Of a stretch of 13,321 nt of DNA, positions 7,638-13,321 are shown one piece after another. The stretch's first letter is position 1; each line of letters begins with the position of its first letter. A model generated the notes under the pieces. That model made no database searches. It saw only the letters and a list, made by a program, of their open reading frames with translations, and was not told the origin of the DNA. Both the position numbers and the translations under genes were made by a program. Source of the stretch: AWTP1-18 sp036518635 (GTDB lineage: Bacteria > Pseudomonadota > Gammaproteobacteria > Burkholderiales > Rhodocyclaceae); the NCBI GenBank assembly GCA_036518635.1, contig DATDMT010000206.1, forward strand, positions 1 through 13,321. The letters run 5' to 3'.

Positions 7638-7655
7638 GATGGCTCTCCTTCTCGG

Positions 7656-8816
7656 TTAGTGTTCCTTGCCGTCGATCCGCGCCTGCAGCAGCATCGGAAT
7701 GTAGCGCCAGGCGAGGATCGCGAAGCAGCCGAACCAGGCGCCCGCCGCCAGGTGCAGCCAGCGCAGGTAGTGGGCCGGGTCGAGCTGCGGTAGCAGGATG
7801 CGGGCAGCGAAGCCCAGCAGCATCAGGTGAAGCGCGGCTTTGTCGGCGGCTTCGAAGACCACCTTGCGGCCGGTGTGGCCGCGGGAGATGCGAACGATCA
7901 TCGCCGGCACGATCAGGCCCATGGCGCCGAAGGTGAACACGTGCAGCGGCAGGGCGCCGATCCAGGCCGGGTGCAACCAGGGTTCCAGGGCACTGAGCAG
8001 CAGTTGGGCGACGATGGCCAGATAACCCAGGTACATGACGCCGATGTCGATCCGCGACAGGCCCCGCAGCGGTTGCCAGTAGGCGAAGCGGCCGAGCAGC
8101 AGCGCCGCCAGCAGCAGGGCGAGGGCAGCGGCCAGCGTTGGCGGCAGGGCCGGGACGAACACCAGGGCCAGGCCCAGCAGCTTGATCGCCATGTCCAGGG
8201 GCGGGTAGCGCAGGATGCTGACCTGGAACACGCCCTTCATGAACTGGCTCAGGGTGCGCTCCAGCATCACCAGGAAGGCCAGGCGGAACAGGCCGAGGGC
8301 CATGGTCCAGCCGGCCTGGTAATGATCGGCGCTGAGCAGCAGGTGCTTGGCGATCAGGAACAACGGCAGCAGCACCAGGAAGAAGGCGTTGTCCCGGTAG
8401 GCATCCTGCTGCCGATAGCGGATCAGGGTGTACAGCACCATCGCGACGATGGAGCCGAGGAAGAGATTGTTGGACAGTTGGAACAGCAGCGGCGGCCAAC
8501 TGCCGCCGAGGGCCATACCGATGCGCTCGAAGCCCCAGGTGCAGGCCAGGTAGCACAGCGCCGCACCGTGGTAGCCGCGCACCTGCACCCAGTTCTTGGT
8601 GGAAGTCAGCAGGAAGCCGCCGAGGATGGCCCAGCCGAAGCCGAAGAACATTTCGTGGGCGTGCCACTGCAGGCCACTGACCGGGCCGCCGGGGGCGACC
8701 AGGGTGCCGCCGTAGATCAGCACCCAGAGCAGCGGCAGGCTCAACCCGGAAAGGCAGGCGAGGGCGAAGAAGGGGCGGAAGCCCGCCAGCCACAGGGGAT
8801 GATCGAAGAGCTTCAT
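7656..8816 (-). CDS. nnrS: NnrS family heme/copper membrane protein
   Basis: A 386-residue, very hydrophobic protein with about twelve membrane segments and the NnrS signature LQWHAHEMFFGFGWAILGGF near residues 49-68. H52, H54 and E55 lie in this conserved region. Other typical stretches are RPFF, NNLFLGSIVAM, ERTLSQFMKG and HVFTFGAMGLIVPAMI. NnrS proteins are inner-membrane metalloproteins found with denitrification genes and protect against nitric-oxide stress. The start ATG at 8816 is two bases after the ccoG stop, so the genes are probably translationally coupled, although no strong SD is visible. The same frame stays open far upstream inside ccoG, but that part reads as low-complexity arginine-rich sequence and is not coding in this frame. 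Confidence 0.92.
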   Translation of the reverse strand: MKLFDHPLWLAGFRPFFALACLSGLSLPLLWVLIYGGTLVAPGGPVSGLQWHAHEMFFGFGWAILGGFLLTSTKNWVQVRGYHGAALCYLACTWGFERIGMALGGSWPPLLFQLSNNLFLGSIVAMVLYTLIRYRQQDAYRDNAFFLVLLPLFLIAKHLLLSADHYQAGWTMALGLFRLAFLVMLERTLSQFMKGVFQVSILRYPPLDMAIKLLGLALVFVPALPPTLAAALALLLAALLLGRFAYWQPLRGLSRIDIGVMYLGYLAIVAQLLLSALEPWLHPAWIGALPLHVFTFGAMGLIVPAMIVRISRGHTGRKVVFEAADKAALHLMLLGFAARILLPQLDPAHYLRWLHLAAGAWFGCFAILAWRYIPMLLQARIDGKEH

Positions 8817-8818
8817 CG

Positions 8819-10222
<1,404 letters not shown>

Positions 10223-10295
10223 GGGGTGGGGCGCGACGCGGAGTGATGGCCGCTTAAAGAAGTATTGTGAGTGCCGGTTATGGTAGCGGGCCAGG

Positions 10296-10323
10296 GAGGT
10301 ATAAGCAATAAATCAAATACCTC
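10296..10323. promoter_or_regulatory. Inverted repeat upstream of ccoG, possible operator
   Basis: GAGGTAT (10296-10302) and ATACCTC (10317-10323) are a perfect 7-bp inverted repeat around an AT-rich 14-base core. The core on the minus strand begins TTGAT, an FNR-type half-site without its partner. It lies 74 to 101 bases upstream of the ccoG start and 31 bases past the marR stop. On the plus strand it is followed by TTTT, so a weak hairpin terminator is the alternative reading. Confidence 0.4.
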
Positions 10324-10353
10324 TTTTAGGGTGGGTGTTTTGTCGGGCATGGC

Positions 10354-10779
10354 CTACCAGCCGGGGAGCGCGAACTCTTCCTGCAACAGACGGACTTCGG
10401 ACTGGTGCAGGCCGGCCAGCTTTTCCAGCAGGGTCATGCCCTTGGGCAACAGGTGGACCTCGACGACGCGGCGGTCGCCGGTGCCGGCGATGCGCTGCAC
10501 CAGGCCCATTTTTTCGCAACGGTCGACCAGCGCGACCACGCCGTGGTGCTTGGCTTGCAGGCATTCGGCGACTTCGCCGATGGTCGCCCAGTCGCGCTCG
10601 GGATGGCCTCGGAGGTGGAGCAGGGCCTGGTACTGCAGGGCGGTCAGGCCGTATTGCTGACAAAGGGTTTCACTGACGCGCAGGAAGCGGCGTAGGCGAT
10701 AACGAAAATGCGACAGCCGCACATAGTCGGCTTTTGCCAGGGGCACCGCCGCCGGTTTTTCCGCCTTCGCTCTTGACAT
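10354..10779 (-). CDS. MarR family transcriptional regulator
   Basis: About 141 residues with a winged helix-turn-helix. LTALQYQALLHLRG is the first helix region, IGEVAECLQAKHHGVVALVDRCEKMGLVQR gives HTH and recognition helix, and GTGDRRVVEVHLLPKG is the wing with the conserved D-R-R. Amphipathic helices at both ends would form the dimer interface. I prefer the ATG at 10779 because GGAGG (10788-10792 on the complement) lies eight bases upstream. The in-frame ATG at 10794 is preceded by AT-rich sequence with no SD. It is divergent from the YIP1-like gene, with palindromes between, the usual layout for an autoregulated MarR that also controls its neighbour. It precedes ccoG on the same strand with a 131-base gap, so a role for ccoG is possible but unproven. 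Confidence 0.88.
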   Translation of the reverse strand: MSRAKAEKPAAVPLAKADYVRLSHFRYRLRRFLRVSETLCQQYGLTALQYQALLHLRGHPERDWATIGEVAECLQAKHHGVVALVDRCEKMGLVQRIAGTGDRRVVEVHLLPKGMTLLEKLAGLHQSEVRLLQEEFALPGW

Positions 10780-10805
10780 GGACTGATCCTCCATCTAATC
10801 AATAT

Positions 10806-10834
10806 ATATCACGAGATGATATTGTTGTCTCGTG
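10806..10834. promoter_or_regulatory. Nested palindromes, likely MarR operator
   Basis: Two perfect inverted repeats overlap. ATATCA (10806-10811) pairs with TGATAT (10817-10822) over a 5-base spacer, a 17-bp site of the size MarR dimers bind. CACGAGA (10810-10816) pairs with TCTCGTG (10828-10834) over an 11-base spacer. They sit between the divergent marR and YIP1-like starts and overlap an AT-rich stretch that could supply -10 elements (TATATT on the minus strand). Binding by the adjacent regulator is inferred from position and symmetry. Confidence 0.6.
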
Positions 10835-10868
10835 GTCCGTGTAGCTCAACCTTTTGAAGGGGATGATC

Positions 10869-11429
10869 ATGGATTTGCTGCGTTTGCCCAAGATGGCCTT
10901 TTCGGCCGAAGAAGGCTGGCCCCAACTGGTGAAAATCCACCCCACGGTCCAGGCCGTGTTCGCCTATGTGGTGTTGCCTCTGTCCCTGCTGCCGCCGGCC
11001 CTGTTGTATTACGCCGGCAACCATTATGGCGACAGCTTTGTCGCCGGCTTCGCCAGCAAGCCTTGGGGCGCCATCGCGGCCGTCTTCTTTGCTGCGGAAA
11101 TGCTCACCTTCGCCTGGATGGGCTGGTTCATCAAGCAGGTGGCGGAGACCGGCAACTTGAGCATCGATAACCACGACGCCTATCTGCTGGCGGCCATAGC
11201 GCCGATTCCGCTGTGGGTTTCGTCCCTGAGTCTGCTGGTGCCCAATCCGGTCTTCAATGCGCTGGTGGCGCTGGCCGCTCTTGTTCTCTCCTGCGGGCTG
11301 ATCTATCAGGGCATTCACGCCTTGTGCCATACCCGCGAGGACGTGACGGCCGCGTCCATCGTCTACGCGGTGATCGGCGCCGGCTTGGCCGCCTGGGCCT
11401 TGCTGCTGACCTTGATCGTCGCGCTGTAA
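10869..11429 (+). CDS. YIP1-like (Yip1 domain) inner-membrane protein
   Basis: A 186-residue protein beginning MDLLRLPKMAFSAEEGWPQL, an amphipathic start followed by about five hydrophobic segments (near 28-50, 60-83, 98-117, 122-143, 162-184). The pattern (short cytosolic N-terminus with a W, then VLPLSLLPPALLYYAG) resembles bacterial YIP1-family membrane proteins, whose biochemical role is largely unknown. ATG at 10869 is chosen because GAAGGGG (10856-10862) lies six bases upstream; the ATG at 10863 would abut the SD. It is transcribed divergently from marR, which probably represses it. The tmRNA gene follows in the same direction. Family assignment is moderate; transport or envelope functions are speculation. 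Confidence 0.75.
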   Translation: MDLLRLPKMAFSAEEGWPQLVKIHPTVQAVFAYVVLPLSLLPPALLYYAGNHYGDSFVAGFASKPWGAIAAVFFAAEMLTFAWMGWFIKQVAETGNLSIDNHDAYLLAAIAPIPLWVSSLSLLVPNPVFNALVALAALVLSCGLIYQGIHALCHTREDVTAASIVYAVIGAGLAAWALLLTLIVAL

Positions 11430-11451
11430 GCCTGGCGTTCGGTGCGATGAG

Positions 11452-11480
11452 TTGTCTTTTGCGAGGGCCGCCTCCATAAT
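11452..11480 (+). promoter_or_regulatory. Promoter-like TTGTCT-N17-CATAAT near tmRNA
   Basis: TTGTCT (11452-11457) and CATAAT (11475-11480) match sigma-70 -35 (4 of 6) and -10 (5 of 6) boxes with ideal 17-base spacing, predicting a start near 11486. It overlaps the segment 11465-11473 that pairs with the coding piece as P2, so it cannot be the only ssrA promoter if that helix is real. Confidence 0.35.
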
Positions 11481-11700
11481 GAGCGCACGGTCGTAATTCC
11501 GGTGAGTCGGAAGCGCTTCGGACGCGGGTTCGATTCCCGCCACCTCCACCACTGGGGGGGTGTACTGGTCTCGACGGGGTGAGAGAAGATTAGCAGGCGG
11601 CCCGAAAGGCGACGGACGTAATCCGCGCAAATCTCCAAACGCCAACGATGAGCGTTTCGCACTGGCCGCTTAAGGCCTATGCCGAGGCTGCTTGAGCCTT
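11465..11700 (+). ncRNA. ssrA: tmRNA (SsrA), circularly permuted two-piece gene
   Basis: The tRNA-like 3' half comes first: T-arm GCGGG-TTCGATT-CCCGC at 11524-11540, acceptor strand CACCTCC at 11541-11547, discriminator A and CCA ending at 11551. After only four bases (CTGG, 11552-11555) comes the 5' half, starting GGGGGTG at 11556-11562, which pairs with CACCTCC (7 bp, one G-U), then the conserved CTCGACGGGG. GGGCCGCCT (11465-11473) is perfectly complementary to AGGCGGCCC (11595-11603) and should form helix P2. The tag frame GCC AAC GAT GAG CGT TTC GCA CTG GCC GCT TAA (11641-11673) encodes ANDERFALAA. A hairpin (AGGCT/AGCCT, 11685-11699) follows. This is the two-piece architecture known from some betaproteobacteria. 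With SmpB it rescues stalled ribosomes and tags peptides for proteolysis. Exact RNA ends are uncertain: the 5' limit is set by P2 and the 3' limit by the hairpin. Confidence 0.92.
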
Positions 11701-11704
11701 GTAA

Positions 11705-11740
11705 CCAAAGAAAAGCCGGCGGGGACTTCGGTCCCCGTCG
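11705..11740 (-). terminator. Intrinsic terminator of ubiG-phosphatase operon, shared with ssrA end
   Basis: A 10-bp GC-rich stem (11717-11726 with 11731-11740, one G-T pair) has a four-base loop. On the minus strand it is followed by GGCTTTTCTTTGG, a good U-tract, 25 bases after the phosphatase stop. Read on the plus strand the loop is C(TTCG)G, the ultra-stable tetraloop. The same hairpin could therefore form the 3' end of the tmRNA precursor, though no U-run follows on that side. Confidence 0.75.
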
Positions 11741-11765
11741 TCACGTCTACGCGCAGCGAATTCCG

Positions 11766-12431
11766 TTAAAGAAAATCGATTTCGTCGAGCAGGGCGAGAA
11801 TTTCCTGCGGGCGCTGGATGATGTGGTCGCCGTTCCACTCGGCGATGTCCGGGCCGTCACCGAGGTAGCCCCAGGCGGCGGCGATGGTGCCCATGCCGGC
11901 GGCTTTCCCGGCCTGGATGTCGCGCAGGTCGTCGCCGACGTAGATCGCCTCACCGGGCGTTACGCCGGCCTGTTGGCAAGCCAGCAGAAGGGAATCGGGG
12001 GCGGGCTTGGGGCGGGCGGCGGAATCGCCGCTGACGACGCAGGCGCTGCGTTCGGCCAGGCCGAGGCCGGCCACCACGGGCAGGGTGTAGCGGGCAATCT
12101 TGTTGGTGACGATGCCCCAGGGCAGGCCCAGGTTGTCGAGTTGCTCCAACACCTCGGCCATGCCGGGGAAGAGGCGGGTGCCGACGCAGATGTGGGCCTC
12201 ATAGTGGGCCAGGAAGCGTTGCTGCATGGCCGGATAGCGTGCGTCATCCGGGCTGAGGCCGAAGCCGGCGCGGAGCAGGGCGCGGGCGCCGCCGGAGACG
12301 TGGGGGCGCAGGGCTTCGTGGGGCAGGACGGCGCGGCCCTCTTCCTCAAGCAGGCGATTCAGCGCGCCGCCGAGATCGGGGGCGGTGTCCGCCAGGGTGC
12401 CGTCGAGATCGAAGAGGACGGCCCGGATCAT
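11766..12431 (-). CDS. gph: HAD-superfamily phosphatase (phosphoglycolate phosphatase or MupP-type)
   Basis: A 221-residue HAD subfamily IA hydrolase. Motif I is FDLDGTLADT with nucleophile D8 and acid D10; motif II is the Thr of GIVTNK; motif III Lys is in RPKPAPD; motif IV is YVGDDLRDI. The helical cap sits between motifs I and II. All catalytic residues are present. The ATG at 12431 overlaps the ubiG TGA as ATGA, so the two are translationally coupled; the upstream in-frame extension lies inside ubiG and is not used. Such proteins are commonly called Gph (2-phosphoglycolate phosphatase). In Pseudomonas the homologous gene directly after ubiG is MupP, the MurNAc-6-phosphate phosphatase of peptidoglycan recycling. 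Sequence reading alone cannot decide between them, so the symbol is provisional. Confidence 0.88.
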   Translation of the reverse strand: MIRAVLFDLDGTLADTAPDLGGALNRLLEEEGRAVLPHEALRPHVSGGARALLRAGFGLSPDDARYPAMQQRFLAHYEAHICVGTRLFPGMAEVLEQLDNLGLPWGIVTNKIARYTLPVVAGLGLAERSACVVSGDSAARPKPAPDSLLLACQQAGVTPGEAIYVGDDLRDIQAGKAAGMGTIAAAWGYLGDGPDIAEWNGDHIIQRPQEILALLDEIDFL

Positions 12432-13129
12432 GGGCGGCGGGCGCGCAACAGGTAGTTCACGCTGGTGTCGTTGCCAAGGGTATAGGTCTGGCTGAAGGGG
12501 TTGTAGCTCATGCCGATCAGTTCCTCGGTCTCCAGCCCGGCTTCGCGGCACAGCCGCACCAGCTCAGCGGGACGAATGAACTTGGCGTAGTCGTGGGTGC
12601 CCCGGGGCAGCATGTTGAGGATGTATTCGGCGCCCACCACGGCAAACAGGTAGGACTTGGGATTGCGATTGAGGGTGGACAGGAACACCTGGCCCCCCGG
12701 CTTGACCAGTTGGGCGCAGGCTTTGACGATGCTGGCCGGATCGGGCACGTGCTCCAGCATTTCCAGGCAGGTGACAACCTCATAGCCGGCGGGGGTCTCC
12801 GCCGCCAGTTGTTCGACGGCGATGTGCCGGTAGTCCACCTGCTGGCCGCTTTCATAGAGGTGTAGGCGGGCGACGCCAAGGGCCTTCTCCGACAGGTCGA
12901 TGCCACTGACGCGGGCGCCCAGCGCCGCCATGCCTTCCGACAGCAGGCCGCCGCCGCAGCCCACATCCAGCACCTGCTTGCCGGCCAGGGCGCAGTGCCG
13001 GTCGATCCAGGCCAGGCGCAGGGGATTGATGTCGTGCAGTGGCTTGAACTCGGAATTCGGATCCCACCAACGGTGGGCGAGATCGCTGAACTTGGCGAGT
13101 TCCTGGGGATCGGCGTTGGTGTAGGTCAT
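12428..13129 (-). CDS. ubiG: UbiG, bifunctional ubiquinone O-methyltransferase
   Basis: A 233-residue class I SAM methyltransferase with the UbiG N-terminus (ELAKFSDLAHRWWDPNSEFKPLHDINPLRLAWI), SAM motif I VLDVGCGGGLLSE (53-65), acidic GIDLS, the EMLEHVPDP motif and post-motif KPGGQVFLSTLNRN. The C-terminal KFIRPAEL and YNPF segments are also typical. UbiG carries out both O-methylations in ubiquinone biosynthesis at the cytoplasmic membrane face, so the host has a ubiquinone-based chain. Only 17 bases separate its start from the terminator hairpin of the upstream OmpA-like gene. Its SD is weak. It is followed by the coupled HAD phosphatase. Confidence 0.96.
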   Translation of the reverse strand: MTYTNADPQELAKFSDLAHRWWDPNSEFKPLHDINPLRLAWIDRHCALAGKQVLDVGCGGGLLSEGMAALGARVSGIDLSEKALGVARLHLYESGQQVDYRHIAVEQLAAETPAGYEVVTCLEMLEHVPDPASIVKACAQLVKPGGQVFLSTLNRNPKSYLFAVVGAEYILNMLPRGTHDYAKFIRPAELVRLCREAGLETEELIGMSYNPFSQTYTLGNDTSVNYLLRARRP

Positions 13130-13146
13130 GGCGATGGGCGAGTACC

Positions 13147-13177
13147 AAAAGAAAAGGCCCTGCAGGGCAGGGCCTTT
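13147..13177 (-). terminator. Intrinsic terminator after OmpA-like gene
   Basis: An 11-bp perfect stem (13153-13163 with 13167-13177) with a 3-base loop is followed on the minus strand by TTTTCTTTTGG. It lies 17 bases past the OmpA-like stop and ends about 20 bases before the ubiG ATG. It is a strong candidate for limiting transcription from the abundant OmpA-type gene into ubiG. Confidence 0.85.
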
Positions 13178-13193
13178 GGGCGGAGCGACAGGC

Positions 13194-13321
13194 TTACTGC
13201 TTGGTGCCGATCACTTCGATTTCGACGCGACGGTCAGGCTGCAGGCAGTCGATGACCTTCTTGCTCTTCGGGCCCTTGCACTCGTTGGCCGCGGTCTTGG
13301 GCTGCTTCTTGCCCTTGCCTT
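13194..13321 (-). CDS. OmpA-family outer-membrane protein, C-terminal end (cut by window)
   Basis: The last 42 codons are visible on the minus strand, ending at TAA 13196-13194. They read approximately GKKQPKTAANECKGPKSKK then VIDCLQPDRRVEIEVIGTKQ. The C-x(n)-C-LQPDRRVEIEV ending is the C-terminus of OmpA-like peptidoglycan-binding domains of betaproteobacteria, with the two conserved cysteines and the RR-VEIE strand. The domain anchors the outer membrane to peptidoglycan. The start and any beta-barrel are outside the window. A strong terminator follows directly. Confidence 0.85.
   Translation of the reverse strand, partial: GKGKKQPKTAANECKGPKSKKVIDCLQPDRRVEIEVIGTKQ

Noticed and set aside
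11521..11551. A separate tRNA gene ending in CCA
   Set aside because: The T-arm and acceptor strand have no upstream D-arm or anticodon arm. The matching 5' acceptor strand lies downstream, next to the tag frame, so this is the permuted tmRNA.
11363..11662. Minus-strand frames containing AGIEPAS- or WRESNPRP-like peptides
   Set aside because: These are the familiar spurious proteins read from the antisense of a tRNA-like T-arm. Here they come from the tmRNA acceptor half.
12432..12551. N-terminal extension of the HAD phosphatase
   Set aside because: Lies inside ubiG. The ATG at 12431 directly precedes motif I at the usual distance and overlaps the ubiG stop.

Overview
The window is about 13.3 kb of GC-rich chromosomal DNA. 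It most resembles a facultatively anaerobic, denitrifying or microaerophilic betaproteobacterium, probably of the Rhodocyclales type. The clues are a circularly permuted (two-piece) tmRNA gene encoding the tag ANDERFALAA, an ompA-like / ubiG / HAD-phosphatase block, and a CcoG + NnrS respiratory cluster. The assignment to Rhodocyclales is inference.

Layout. (1) 1-3489, plus strand: the 3' part of a very large signalling protein that fuses a CheR methyltransferase to PAS domains, a seven-heptad coiled coil, GGDEF and EAL. (2) 3504-3944, minus strand: a small degenerate receiver protein, convergent with gene 1. (3) 3945-4469: a 525-base stretch with no credible gene. It holds stem-loops, a terminator-like hairpin and a perfect FNR/CRP-type palindrome. 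(4) 10222 down to 4470, minus strand: five consecutive genes, ccoG, nnrS, a small cupin, a single-subunit molybdopterin oxidoreductase, and an exported HExxH protein. The first four are spaced 2 to 18 bases apart and look like one operon for respiratory or nitrosative redox chemistry. (5) 10354-10779, minus strand, and 10869-11429, plus strand: a MarR-family regulator divergent from a YIP1-like membrane protein, with nested palindromes between them. (6) 11465-11700, plus strand: the permuted ssrA gene. (7) 13129 down to 11766, minus strand: ubiG and a HAD phosphatase sharing an ATGA overlap, behind a terminator that closes an OmpA-like gene cut by the window end.

How it fits together. The first genes belong to c-di-GMP signalling. 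The middle cluster joins assembly of the copper site of cbb3 oxidase (CcoG) with NO/nitrosative stress (NnrS) and a cytoplasmic Mo/Fe-S enzyme whose substrate cannot be read from sequence. The right end is housekeeping: ribosome rescue, ubiquinone synthesis, metabolite repair or peptidoglycan recycling, and outer-membrane anchoring.

The most distinctive element is the permuted tmRNA. Its acceptor half lies upstream of its coding half with only about 4 bases between the CCA end and the start of the coding half. The least understood elements are the Mo oxidoreductase / HExxH pair and the orphan FNR-type box.
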